This document shows positions 48,265-59,462 of a stretch of DNA of 64,000 nucleotides, piece after piece. The translations under genes were made by a program, and so were the position numbers. The notes beneath the pieces were generated by a model. The model made no database searches. It saw only the letters and a list, made by a program, of their open reading frames with translations, and had not been told where the DNA came from. The stretch is from Symsagittifera roscoffensis (taxonomy: Eukaryota; Xenacoelomorpha; Acoela; Convolutidae), in the NCBI RefSeq assembly GCF_963678635.1, contig NC_087063.1:63161290-63225289 (forward strand). The letters run 5' to 3'. Position 1 is the stretch's first letter. Every line of letters starts with the position of its first letter.

Positions 48265-48705
48265 GAGTTAGGTCCTTTAGGTTAACTCATAGAGTAAATT
48301 CGGATAGGGTACACCGTCTGCTCGTCACGCTATCTTATTTTCGGCCGGATAGATTCGTGCAACTTCTTAGTCTAATACCGATCCTAATCTTACTCTTAAA
48401 TCTACTAGTCTCAGGGTGTTTAACTAGTCTCTGCTAGGCTCAATAGATCTAGATTATACTGGCTCATTGCGACTGCTGAAGTTCTCTTGGAGAGGTAACT
48501 ATTTTCTAAGTTAAATAAAAAACTCTCTGGTGCTGAAATTACAAGTAATTTCAGCACTTACAAATAAGTGGGTTGTTAGTTGGATGGATTATGATTGGTT
48601 AATATTAAATATTTTACACTGGTAAAATATCTAATTTATCCAATAAAGTTTAGTGTAGTTTGGATCAAGTTCCACCCATCCGGGGTTTAGAGAGTTTTTT
48701 AGAAC
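48265..48705 (-). mobile_element. 3' LTR of env-bearing LTR element 2
   Basis: Shares with the element 1 LTRs: GTCCTTTAGG...ACTCATAGAGTAA, TTTCGGCCGGATAGATTCGTG, AACTTCTTAGTCTAATACCG, a 13-bp stem hairpin at 48530-48557, TTATGATTGGTTA and CACCCATCCGGGG. It carries an extra 30-40 bp (CTCAGGGTGTTTAACTAGTC). The matching 5' LTR should lie to the right of the window. Confidence 0.6.
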
Positions 48706-50279
48706 AATCTTTCTTTCTGCAATTGAAGGGTGGATGATGAACGTTGGTATTTGGCGAACATCGTTTTCTTATCCGGTTCCTCTTGAAGAAGAACGTTCCA
48801 GGACGCTGGAATCAGATATAGGAAATTGTTACTTTATCACTCGACAACGACTGTGATCCCCAATGAAATCAATCCGATTTCAAAATGGTCTGCTATGTCA
48901 GGTTTTTCTGTATTAGTAGAGAACTGTTTGGTGTGCAGCCTCGTCTGGAAATGGCGTGAAAATAGTGTTTGGAAGGGATGAATTGTAACTCGGATCTGTA
49001 CGTATACTTGAACATCGAGGTGGTCATTGGTCTAGTTCAATGAAGTCCTTTTCTGCGAGGTCAAGTCGCACTCTAAATCCTTTGAGTCGTGATTGTGGAC
49101 GGCATGTTGGTTGTGTTTAGCCATACTTTTGTTTCAGTGTGATGGGATCGTCTCGTCTTTGGATGTTCGTCTTTGTTATTATGTATGATCTATATACTGC
49201 ATAGTATGAATTACATTTTAAAAATTTTTGTTAGTTTGGTTTTTCAATCATGATCTTAGTTAGTCGTTTTCACAAAAGCGTTTTGTTTTAGTTCAGTTAT
49301 TTTGAAGAGTTACTCACCCTTGAGTACCTCTTATTAAAAATTGAAGTGTGGTCACAAAGCGTGGGTGTAGCGCGGTTGGTTAGGCCGGCTATAAAAATGC
49401 TCAGGACGCCCTTTTCTGGTGGGTTAGGCTAGGAGTGGGAGTATGATTGCATGCTGTTGCTTTGAGAGGTCCTGTTATGCGATAACATTTTTATGTTGGT
49501 TTTTTTTTGGTCTTTCTTATGTTACTTTGGTTGTGTCCTTTTTTCAAAAATCAAATTGTTTTTGGTTTGGGTTTGTCTTGCGACTGTTTTGTGTTTTATT
49601 ATTTCTTTCTTAGACTTTATAATAGTCTTCAAAAAAATAAATTATCCAGTTTTAAACTGGGTGAATCCGGTTTGGGTACCGTTGGTTTTTTTTCTTAGTC
49701 ATGCTGTTATTTTAAGATTTGTGGTGTTTAGTAAGCTGCGTTGGTTAGTTTGGTTTAGTATATAATTCCTTTCCAACCGGGTTAAAGGAAAGTTTGAAAC
49801 TTGTTATCGCGTGTTAGAGTTGTTGATAGTGAAAGCTTGAAACATAAAATCATTATTTATACAATTCTTCGTGGGCGAGCTGTGCGAGTTTGGAAAGAAT
49901 TCTTGTGCGAATGAATGAAAATATCGAAAAGGTTAGTACTGCTTTCTCATCTTATTAGTTTATTGCATAGAATTTGAATTTTACTGCTTTCTTGGGGAAG
50001 TTTAAAATTATAAATTTTCATCGTATTTTAATTTTACTGCTTCGTGGGGAAATAGTTTATAAATGAGATTACTACATTTGGTATAAATTTTATTACAGTA
50101 TTTAGTGCAAGAAATTAATGAATTTTAGGATAATTTAACAAGTTTGTATTTTTATTTATCTTTTTCTGTTTTGTAGATGACTGTGGTGTGAAGAATAAAA
50201 AAATAAATTAAACATTGATAGAAAATGGTTAGTACGAATTTGAATTTATTAGTTAAAAGTATTTTAATTCATATTTACC
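48706..50279 (-). other. 3' non-coding region of element 2
   Basis: Blocks shared with 32136-33360 (see there). Around 49493-49765 a Phe/Val/Leu-rich ORF lies on the + strand, antisense to the element; it is not found in element 1 and is not called. Near 49970-50040 ATTTTACTGCTTCTTGGGG occurs twice in variant form. Confidence 0.45.
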
Positions 50280-50606
50280 TTAATCTTCTGGGAAAAAGCC
50301 GTGGAGGAAGATGTCGCGAATCATGTCTGATGTTGTTAGTAATTTGGCTAGTATGCGTATGACATTTTTAGTTTGTAGCAGTGGCCAAAGCAATTGAAGT
50401 GCGTTGATGGTGTTTAGTTCTTCTGTGCCTACTGCGAACTCATAAGGTGTGTTTTGGATGAGGTTATAGATTTTATGATTATTTTTAGTATTGTGAATAA
50501 ACTCTAATATGGGTATTTCAATAGGTTGTACAAACTCATGCGGGATAATGAAAGGTCTTGATTCTTCATCATTGAAGGTGTTCGTGATGGGACAGAATAT
50601 ATACAT
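50280..50606 (-). CDS. Accessory ORF3 of element 2, unknown function
   Basis: 108 codons starting MYIFCPITNTFNDEESRPF, with IIPHEFVQPIEIPILEFI and then a Leu-rich C-terminal half (NALQLLWPLL). It starts 50 nt after ORF2 ends. Between them the sense strand has TACTAAC (a perfect branch-point consensus) and, 30 nt on, CTATGACGCAG, which could serve as an acceptor, so ORF3 may be made from a spliced RNA. A relative occurs alone at 45620-45880. No domain recognised. Confidence 0.5.
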   Translation of the reverse strand: MYIFCPITNTFNDEESRPFIIPHEFVQPIEIPILEFIHNTKNNHKIYNLIQNTPYEFAVGTEELNTINALQLLWPLLQTKNVIRILAKLLTTSDMIRDIFLHGFFPED

Positions 50607-50655
50607 TTGTGTAACTGCGTCATAGTTGCGGAGGATGCGTGAAGGTTAGTATCTT

Positions 50656-51165
50656 TTATGCAATATGTAAAATTAGGAAAAAAAGAAACTGAAAACGATG
50701 GCGAGGTTGTCTTGATGGAGTATGTAAGTCAAAATGATTTTGCATAAAACGATAATATGTATAAGTGTTCGTTTGTTTAGTGCGTAACATAGTATCGTGA
50801 AAACAGTGCAAATTGCGTTCCTGTGGTGAAAGAAAGTGAAAGGTTAGTGAAAATAACTGAAATTTATCATAGAAGCTTTCATATGCTTGAATATCAACAA
50901 GTGCTTCTGAAATAAAATGATCATGCTTTCTATCAAAAATATTAAGTGTAAATACGTATGATGTTTTAATAAAACTTTTTTCTGTAAGTTGCGGGTTTGC
51001 GAAGCGATCTTCGTCTAAAAATTGGTCTTGGTTAGGACGGATGATATTATTATCGTAGTATTCTTTTGAAAAATCGTTAGCTCGGGGTGCGGTGAATGTT
51101 TTCAATAACTTTTCATATCCAACGTAAGTAAATTGTCGAGGTGTTAATGATGTGGTGAGCCTCAT
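50656..51165 (-). CDS. Accessory ORF2 of element 2, unknown function
   Basis: 169 codons, MRLTTSLTPRQFTYVGYEKL at the start, then DKFQLFSLTFHFLSPQERNL and a His/Arg-rich end. Its ATG overlaps the stop of ORF1 as ATGA, an arrangement used for stop-start reinitiation in some viral genomes. In this intact-looking state it has more ordered, mixed-residue composition than ORF1. Family not recognised. It could be the second half of one protein with ORF1 if a frameshift occurs at the overlap. Confidence 0.5.
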   Translation of the reverse strand: MRLTTSLTPRQFTYVGYEKLLKTFTAPRANDFSKEYYDNNIIRPNQDQFLDEDRFANPQLTEKSFIKTSYVFTLNIFDRKHDHFISEALVDIQAYESFYDKFQLFSLTFHFLSPQERNLHCFHDTMLRTKQTNTYTYYRFMQNHFDLHTPSRQPRHRFQFLFFLILHIA

Positions 51166-52067
51166 AATATATTTTTGTTTCTCTCAATATTTCCAGTAGT
51201 GTTAGCTAATGGTAGGCAAAGGGGTTTAGTAGAATTATAATAAGCTGTCCAATGAAGAGTTGGCATTAAAACGTGCTCATCAACAAAATTTCGTGTTTCG
51301 TTAGCAATGGTGGGTGTATTAAAGGTATATTGCGGAAAAAAATGTAATGTGATTTCAAGAAAATTTTTCGTGTTTGTGTCTTCCGGGTGATTGATATATT
51401 CGCGGGCTGTTCCTGGTTTGTTTGGGAATGGGTGATTTGGGAATTTTCGTTTAAAAGTGCGATAAGCTCGGTTTGTAATGGTAGGTGTTTCGGTGGATGT
51501 GGATGATTGAGCTAATGATGGAGTGAAAACTGAGGAGGGTGTGGGGTTAGGTGGATTTGAGGATGTTATTCTGCATGCTAATTGATGTATTGTAAGAGTG
51601 TTGGGGTGTATTAATTGTTGTTGTAATGTAATAAAATTGTCGAGTTCTTCGGAAATTTGGATGATATCTGGGGAATTATTTTGGGATCTGTCGGAATGAA
51701 ATGTAGAATAGATTGGGGTTACTTGGGAAGCGTAAGAAGGAGTGGAAAGGGAAGGGAGTGGATGACTGGATTGGATGGGTCGAAAAGGGGGTTTTGAAAA
51801 AACTGAGGAGTGGGTCTGGGTATGGGTAGAGGTAGATGGTTCGGAATCTGTATATTCGTCGGGGGTTTCTACATTTGAGTTATTAAATTGTGAGATAGTA
51901 TGAAAAACTGAAATATCTGAGTTAGTGTTAGAATTCGTGCTTGATGGTATATTAATAATTGGAGAATCGGGTGGCGGGAAAGCAAAAAGTTGGATAATTG
52001 GGATTTGAGTTTGGAGGTTGGCTGGGTGGGAACTTGAACGATGGAGGGATCCAAGTTGTCGGCTCAT
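51162..52067 (-). CDS. Accessory ORF1 of element 2, Pro/Ser/Thr-rich, unknown function
   Basis: 301 codons beginning MSRQLGSLHRSSSHPANL. The first two thirds are low-complexity (Pro, Ser, Thr, Asn) with a TPDEYTDSEP acidic block and an EELDNFITLQQQ segment. The last third (ITNRAYRTFKRKFPNHPF onward) looks folded, with aromatic residues. No signal peptide or membrane segment. It is conserved as a relic in element 1 (33955-33361). It lies between env and the 3' LTR, where complex retroviruses keep regulatory genes; that parallel is inference only. An antisense low-complexity artefact is unlikely because the relic keeps amino-acid blocks. Confidence 0.6.
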   Translation of the reverse strand: MSRQLGSLHRSSSHPANLQTQIPIIQLFAFPPPDSPIINIPSSTNSNTNSDISVFHTISQFNNSNVETPDEYTDSEPSTSTHTQTHSSVFSKPPFRPIQSSHPLPSLSTPSYASQVTPIYSTFHSDRSQNNSPDIIQISEELDNFITLQQQLIHPNTLTIHQLACRITSSNPPNPTPSSVFTPSLAQSSTSTETPTITNRAYRTFKRKFPNHPFPNKPGTAREYINHPEDTNTKNFLEITLHFFPQYTFNTPTIANETRNFVDEHVLMPTLHWTAYYNSTKPLCLPLANTTGNIERNKNIL

Positions 52068-52310
52068 TGTGGGCTAAAAAAATTTTTACTTTGAGATTGT
52101 TCGATTATTTGTTCATATGTATTATCATTTTGTGAATGATGTGTCATTATGTGTTGGATGGGACTTTGTGTTGTAATTTGTCTAAAATTTGGATTATTTG
52201 TGATTGCTAGGTTTCGAAAATTTCGGGGAACTAAAGATAATGGATGGTTTTGTCGTAGGGGTGGTATCTGTGGTGCAGTAGGTGTTATATCTACATGTTT
52301 ATGTTATTCG

Positions 52311-54589
52311 TCATGTGTTTTGTCTTGTGGATACTTTTGTATTATCTTCTTTTATTTGTGCATCTAGAAGTATTTTATTGATTGATGATGAGAAAATTCT
52401 AAAAAATCCTGCAAATAGTATACGTGCTACACTTGCTTGGCGATTTACTGGTGTGTGTATAGCGCATCCTTTTAACAGTGAAAAAAGAAATCCTATGAAA
52501 TTAAACATGGCGTATAAGATAGTTTTTTTTTTTAAGATGTAATAGGGCCATCCTAAATATTTATAGGTGAAATATCTTGTGGTTTATATTTTTCACCGTT
52601 TAAATATATGTAATCTTTGATATCTTTAAAATATCCGCTATAGTCTTGTGTATAAATGTCTGCAAATCCTGCGGTTTCGGCGAATTTTCTTAAATTCTGG
52701 TCGATTGATTGTCGTTGTATTGTGTCCATTTGTGTTATTAATTCTTGAAAGTGTTGTGTTCTAATGTGATGTTGTACATCAGATATTGAACATTTTCCAA
52801 TTGATTGTAAATCAATATTTGGGTTACGAGCGATAGCTCTGACACTTTCAGGTGAAAATTTTTTGAGTGGTTGCATTAATGTAGGATACGGTGTAAGTAG
52901 GTAGTTTTTATCTTCATCAGGGTTAAATTGTACTACATTGTGGCTATTTTCTGATCCACATGGGACTGCGGTATCCCAAAAATATGTTCGTCTTGAAAAA
53001 GTGTCGACAAAATGTACTTTATTTTTATAGAATATGGGGATTCTTTTATAACAACGTTTATCTTCAAAAACATATAATGGTGATTTTTTTTTGGTGCAAG
53101 TATAAAACCATAAAATTTTTCCTTCGTAATCAAAGAAATTTGATCTGTTTCTTGATAATAAGTACCCTGCGTAAGGTATTTTTAGTACTGATCGTGCGAG
53201 TGATTGTAGGATTTGTGTTCTTTCTAATTAGCATAGTTGGTGAAGTGTTTCTAATTCAGAAAGTGACTTTTCTTTGAAAATTCTACTAATTGTGTAGTCT
53301 AATTTCATGTCCAAGTGGATATCATAATGAATTTTACCAAAGTAGGTGCTATTCATTAGTGATAGTTCTTGTAAACGTGTGCTTTTACTGTCATATGGTT
53401 TTAGTTTTCCACCGGGTTGACCTTTGCTTTTATAAACGTTAACTGGGACGTATGATGTTCCTTCATTAATAGGATGACTTGTGGCATAAGGGTCAATTTT
53501 TATTTTTCCAGTGGTCATGTCGAAACCTTTTTCGTATTCGACAAGTATTTCAGAGTATTGTGTTTTATAAAGTGGATTTCTATATTTACATGCAAATTCT
53601 GTTTCTTGATAGACTTGAAAACGTGTTAATTTTTTTTCTATATCATAAATATTTTTAGAATCAGTGCTTTGTTTACAAGATGGGTTCACTTGTTCGTATG
53701 GAATTGATTCAATAAAATATTTTTCATAAAATTTTATCATTCGAGCGTGTATTTTTGCTACTTGAAATGTTGTGCATGCATCTTCGGGAAACCAAACAAT
53801 TGTCGCGTGGGTCCTTTTTATAGCGTCACAATTACCTTGATCATTTTTGCAAGGTAATCTAATTCCTTAATAGGTCATGGTATTATCAGTTAAATCTCGT
53901 GTGAGTTGTATTTTTTCAAGTTGTATTTTCTAATCAAAAAACAATATTTCTTGATATCCTTTTTTTGTGTCTGCTTTGCATTTTGAGGGATTATTTATTC
54001 CAATGTGTGGTATCCAGTGTTTATCGTGTTTATCATAAGTTAATCCTCCGTGTGCGCCGTTATATGGATACTTTTCGTCTAAATTAATATGTCCTTGGTA
54101 TTGATGTACAGAATCGGCAAAGACTTGGAAATTTACTAATTTTCTGTCTGTGTTTTTATTTCTTGTAATATTCAGTCTGAGTAATTCGTTTTTACAATCA
54201 TCGGGCTTTAGATGTAAAATTCGTTCTATATTACTTTGGTAAAAAGATTCGTGATCAAGTCGGTTCTTATTTCCGTTGGAAACTTGTGAACAATGTACTT
54301 TCTTTTCGGAAAATGTCGCTGTAAATTTATATCCTGTGACTGTTGTTGCTCGGGCTTTTGAATACAATTTTGCTATTACATTTGTAGTTTCTACAGCTTG
54401 TGGTTCTGTTTCGCATTGTGATACTTGATTTATTGCATATTTGTGTATTGTTTTTTGATTGTTTTCTTCACAATCATAGTGTGTTACTAATAAATCCTGG
54501 GGTCCTGTGCGAGGAGAAGGATTTGTGTTTTGGTCGGAAAATATTAGAAAGAGGATGTGTCGAAATGTTAATATTTTTAGAATATACAT
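52311..54589 (-). pseudogene. env: Envelope-like glycoprotein of element 2, broken
   Basis: A single minus frame from 54589 to 52553 carries only three in-frame stops (53930-53932, 53867-53869, 53228-53230). A frame change near 52550 then leads to a C-terminal piece ending at 52311. The start has a signal-peptide-like hydrophobic stretch (residues 2-17). The ectodomain has several Asn-X-Ser/Thr sites and many Cys. The C-terminal piece opens with a hydrophobic segment (FNFIGFLFSLL) and has a second near IRILFAGFF-type residues. It resembles virus-derived glycoproteins captured by LTR elements. A chuvirus-type source is my tentative impression, unproven. It follows the Met-less ORF by 43 nt. 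Confidence 0.6.
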
Positions 54590-54632
54590 GTGTATGATAA
54601 TCCTGAGTATGGTTTATAAAATGTTATGTAAC

Positions 54633-55722
54633 CTATTGTGTTTTTGTATAACTATCGTTTTTATATATTACTTCAGTTGTTGTAAATGGTCGTGTTAGCG
54701 ATTGAGCTGTTATATTTGGTGGATTTAATGGGTAGGGATGTTGAACTATATTATTAAGTCTGATTGTGATTTCAATTTTTAATTGGAAAATATTTTGTTG
54801 AAGTATTTGAATATTGTGTTCTCGAATATCTTCGTGGATATCTTGTCTATATTGTAATCTATTGAGTGCCCAACTGTGGAGTTGGTTAGTATATTGATGT
54901 TGTCCAAATAATGGGGGAGGTTCTACGAATGTATTCCAATCTAGTCGTAAAGGGGTTTTTAATGATGATTGTTCTCGATATCTAGCGTCGACGTTGTTTG
55001 GGAAATTTAAAGGGAAAAGTGTCGGTGAGATTTGACTTAAGGATGGTGTTGACGGGAGTGATAATGTTTCTGGTAACGATGATGGTGTTGTATCTGTAGA
55101 AATATCTATTGGTTCATTTACTATGTTTGGTTCACCTTGTGTATAAGAGTGTGTTGCCCAATATGGTAGTTGTGCGGTGGGATTGGGGGGGGGGTTAAAA
55201 GGATTTTCACGTATTTGTTCAGATATCGGTGTTGAACCTAAGTAATCTGAGGGTATACTTGAGGTGCTGCTATGTTGTGAAAGGAGTGTGGGAGTTTCTG
55301 GTAATGTACTACTTGAAATTTCTGAAGTAGTTGGTGTTGGTGATTGGGGTATATCAAAATGAACTCTGGGGGTTTGAAAATTTATATTTATTCGTGGATG
55401 TATAATTTGTCTATTTATTTCAACTGTATTTTGATTTTGACTAATGTGTCTTACTCTGTTTAAGTCGTGTGGTAATGTGGGGTATAATTTATATGTTGAT
55501 TCACTTAGGGATGCCTGTCGCTGAGTTGGTTCTAGTGGTTTGGATAAGCGAGCGTGTCGTTCTTCAAAAATGTATGGGTTATCTTGAAAATAAATTCGTG
55601 TAGATGTTTGGGGGTTTTGGGTAGTTGTGGGTATGGCTGGGTTTTCTTGGGAAGATGTCGGTGAAGACTGATTTTGTGATGGTTGGTTAGCAATTTTAGA
55701 AATGTGTCCGATTGATCTTATT
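54633..55722 (-). CDS. Met-less 363-codon Pro/Ser/Thr-rich ORF between pol and env
   Basis: From the acceptor-like CCCACTAG at 55723 the minus frame is open for 363 codons and contains no ATG. It starts NLPTRIRSIGHISKIANQPS across the junction, runs through low-complexity Pro/Ser/Thr/Gln sequence, and ends with a more ordered segment (LDWNTFVEPPPLFGQHQ, then NRLQYRQDIHEDIREHN, possibly helical) before TAG at 54633. Translation must begin upstream by splicing, frameshift or a non-AUG codon. The frame runs back to about 55770, overlapping the small membrane ORF in another frame. Element 1 keeps a relic in the same place. Family not recognised; not gag, which lies elsewhere in element 1. Confidence 0.6.
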
Positions 55723-55833
55723 CTAGTGGGAAGATTTATGTTTATTGTAATATTTTTCGATGAAAAGAATTAAAAGGATTGTTGCTAAGGCGAATGTGAC
55801 TATTGCCTTTTTTACACATTTGCACATTGTCAT
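55723..55833 (-). CDS. Small membrane-peptide ORF in the leader (copy 1)
   Basis: 36 codons from the Met at 55833: MTMCKCVKKAIVTF then a hydrophobic stretch ALATILLILFI and a charged end (EKYY). A single membrane span with a Cys/Lys N-terminus is predicted by eye. The upstream extension to 55911 is less conserved. In the duplicate at 59476-59574 the last codons differ mainly at synonymous sites. It lies wholly inside the intron-like leader segment, so it would be made only from unspliced RNA, or the similarity has another cause. Confidence 0.4.
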   Translation of the reverse strand: MTMCKCVKKAIVTFALATILLILFIEKYYNKHKSSH

Positions 55834-56550
55834 TTTACGGATGATAAAAATGTGATGAAAATTACAAATAATGAAAAAAAAATCTGTTCTACTGAAAATT
55901 GTTCGTATCATTTAAATCGACTTTGAATTATCTTACCTGTGAATGTGGTCAATGATTTGGGAAAATTGGACCTATATTTCAAATAGGGAGTAGAAAATTT
56001 AAAAAATATTGCAAAAAATTATTAAAAGGATTATTAAAGCTTCAAAAGTAATCATAAAAAATATCAGCAAAAGTTTAAATAGAATGAAAAATTTTATGAG
56101 AAGATTTAAGATTATATTTTTAAGATATCGACTGTTTGAGAGAAAAGCATTTAAGAAATGATTCGTTAGTCGAATATTTTTTGTTTTCTGGGGCGAGATT
56201 CAAGTGTGGTCGGATTAATTATTAATTTTTTTGACAAGTGGGTTGAGTTTCGTGAAAAAATGTTGGAGGCTAATTTTATGGTGTTCGGGAGGTCTTATTT
56301 GCTTTTTTTTTATTTGTTGAGTAATCTGAGGTTTTTCTGAAATATTTGTGTTTTAGGCCGAATGATTATGGTCCTTTTTTACTTTAGGCTAATTTGCGAT
56401 TCTTGGTTTGACGGTTTTTGAGGTCTGATTTGGGAAAAAATTGTTGATCTTTGCGTAATTAGATAGGCGAGGGTTGTATTATTATGGTGGTATTTATTTT
56501 AGTTGTCAAGTTTTAGCGGATTGCTTATTTTGACCTGGAGGTTGTAAAGT
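55723..56550 (-). repeat. Leader module copy 1 with a 214-nt intron-like segment
   Basis: It matches 59463-60298 closely. On the sense strand it has a donor, ATTCACAG/GTAAGA (intron from 55936), and ends at TCTTCCCACTAG (55723), giving 214 nt, the same length as in copy 2. Upstream it is AT-rich without ORFs. At 56550 it joins truncated integrase sequence at GGTTGTAAAGT, where copy 2 instead continues into the pol tail, so about 1,020 bp are deleted here relative to the right-hand unit. Confidence 0.65.
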
Positions 56551-59462
56551 ATCATTTCCATTTATGATACATCTGAGATATTCTTGTAATCAACGGTTCA
56601 TACCTTCGACTAAACCGTTTGTCCACGGTGCATGAGATGTACGTGGTTTAAGTTTGATGTTATATAAATGGCATAGTGTGATGATTTCATTATTTATGAA
56701 TTCTTTACCGTTGTCTGTAACTAAGATTTCGGATAATCCGAACTTAGCTATCCAATGTTCGTAAAGTGTTGTGTTAGAATAATAAGCATTACAATGTGGT
56801 ACTGGGTTGAGTGCTACATAATGTGCGAATGCATCAACAATGACCATAATGTAGGAATTTCCTTCAGAGTATGGTGAAATTGGTCCTTTTGTGTCGAATG
56901 AAATGCGATGGTTGAAATATAAACTTTGTCCTTTAAAATCTTGTTTATGTGCTATTTGTTTTTGGCTTGGATAGGGTTTGTTCAATTGACATATTATACA
57001 ATCGTTGCATAATACTTTTATATAAATTGGTGCATTTGGGAAATAAAAATTTTGTGTAATTTTCGAGTATGTTTTTTCTGATCCTGAGTGTCCTTTTGTA
57101 TTTTGTGTATGGGAGATGTTAACTGCTATTAATATCATACTTAAAGGAAGACAGGGAACTTTAGAATCATTTAATTGATATTCTAAAAGATCTGTATTTT
57201 CATTGATTGTTGTGTTATTAAATTTTCGGAAATATCGGAGGAGTGTTTTGTTTCCTAAAATTGTGGTATCAGCTTTTACGGGCTTAGTTTTAAATTTGTG
57301 CCATGATTTTAGTTGTCTAATTACTGGGTCGAGATTTTGATATTGTTTTAAAAGTTCAATTGTATTTTTGTCTGTTGGGGGGAGAAAAATATTGTCAATT
57401 TCTAGTTTTGATAAAAGAACTGTGTCAAGTGGATCATGGAGGTCAAAAACTTGATTTATTGTGTATTTTGAATCATTTGTTTGTGTTCCTGATAAATTTT
57501 TTTTATCGGTCAATTTTTCTTTTTCAATTAATGGAAAAAGGACTTTTTTATGCGATTGTTGTTTTATTTTCTTTTGTTGAGTATTATTTTTTATCCCTTG
57601 TGAGTATGGAATTGGTTTAAAAGTAGATGTGCCTAATAAATCAACTTCAAGGTGATTATTTTGGCAGTCTAAGTAGAGTGGAAAATGTTGTAGATTATTT
57701 ATTTGTGATTGCTCAATGTCAGTTTTTGCTGCGTATTTGCATTCTAATCGGGGTGATGTTTCATCTTTTGCGAGATATAATTTAATATTTTTTGGTATTT
57801 CAACTGTAGTTTTTCGTGTAATTAATTCAGGTGGCGTAATTCGACTTAATGTTTCTGGTAATGCAAGGTTTTTTCCTGCTGTCCAAACTATATGTAAGTT
57901 TGGGAATTTCATTAGAATTAATTGAAATCTATAAATTCTATAATTAGGATTTGATTTTTGTGTGAAGAAAAATATAATTGGTTTATGATATGTGAATAGA
58001 ACTGTTGGGTGTTCCAAGTATCAGAAATTCGTATTCTGTAAGTGTATAAATTATAGCTGTACATTCTCTCATTAGAGTAGAGAATCGTAGCTCGGCTTGT
58101 GTGAATAATCGTGAATTGGCTGATATAAGATTCATTTTATTTGTTCCACTATGTGATTGTAGTAACGTTGCGCCGATGCCAAAGTTTGAAGCATCGCACA
58201 TTGCATAGAATGGTTGATTTGGATCTGGAATTGTGTTTTAAATTTGTTCTGTCAAAAGTTTTTTAATTTCTTCAAATCGTGTTTGATGTTCAGTGGTCCA
58301 TTCAAAATTATTTTGTTGTCTGAGGATGTTTTAGAAAGGTCTTAAGTATAATTGCATTTTGTAAACATATTTACTTAAGAAATTCAACATTCCAAGGAAT
58401 TCTTGGATTTTCTTTTTATTTGTAGGTGATTGAAGTTTTTGAATTGCATCAATACGTGATTTTAATGGAGTGACAGTGTTTTGTTCAATATTATGTCCTA
58501 AAAATTTAACGCGTGTTGAAAAGAAATGTTGATTTCAGATTTCAGAAGTATTTTATGATATTGTTCCAAAAGTGTAAGCATTTCTTCTTTAGTTTGTGAT
58601 TGCATGAAAACATCATCTGAATAAGTGATTGCATTTTTCTTGAGTATAAGTGGTCTAAAAATTTTACTCGTGAAAGCTGAAAAAGCTGCTGGTCCTATGG
58701 ATATTCCATAGAATAATCGATTAAATTCATATTGTTGATTTCCAATAAAAAATTGTGTTAAACGTCGTGATTGTTCATCTAGTGGCGTTTGCTGATAAGC
58801 ACTATTCATATCTGCGGTTGTGAAATATTTATCATTTATCTTTGTTATGATAACTTGTATTGGTTCAATAGGCCAATTGCATTTTGATTCGTCAATTAGT
58901 GAATTGAGATATCTAGCGTCTAAAACAATTTTTAGTGGTTCACCTTTTGCTAGAATGATAACAGGGTTGATAAAGGTGTTACCTTTTGGTTGTTCTTCCT
59001 TATTTACTGGTGAGATAATTTCGTATTGTTCTAAGATGTCAAGTAATCTGTTTACCTTGTCATGTAAGTGAATTGGTACTTTACTGGCTCTTTGTTTTTT
59101 GAAAACTGCGTCGGGTTTTAACGGGAGGTGTAGTGATGAACTAATTTTTCCAACGTCAAATTTTGATGCTGCGTAGACTGTTGAATATTTTATCAGTTGT
59201 TTAGCTAATTTGTTGAATTCACTTTGCGTTATTTGTGAATATTGAAAATTAAACATTGTTAAAAATTTTTGTTGTTCTTTTGTATAATTTGTTATATTAA
59301 ATGTTGGTTTAAAATATGGTGTTTTTGTGAAATAATCTGTGTTTTTTTTTCATTACTTATTATAGTATTTATAGATAGTTCTTCGTCAAGAATTGTTGAT
59401 TGGCAAATATCTAATAATTGTAATATATTATTAACTCGGTAGGCTACTTCTGATTGATTTTT
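56551..59462 (-). pseudogene. pol: Pol of the left unit: RT, RNase H, integrase (broken)
   Basis: Minus strand. The RT ORF 59256-58498 has TADMNSAYQQ, LFYGISIGPAAFSAF and YSDD at the catalytic box, where the right-hand copy has YLDD. RNase H is 58237-57983 (MCDASNFGIGA, RECTA), but the later Asp is Tyr here (FTYHKP against FTDHKP in the right copy). The ORF 58017-56590 holds the connection, a Cys/His finger (CNDCIIC) and integrase with D (SFDTKGP), D (VTDNGKEF) and E (LVEGMN) spaced D-35-E. Stops at 58331-58333 and 58238-58240 and a frame change near 58010 are shared with the right unit. Integrase is cut at the 56550 junction. Ty3/gypsy type. Confidence 0.85.

Noticed and set aside
49493-49765. 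90-codon hydrophobic plus-strand ORF
   Set aside because: T-rich sequence antisense to the element's 3' region gives Phe, Leu and Val by chance; it is not conserved in element 1.
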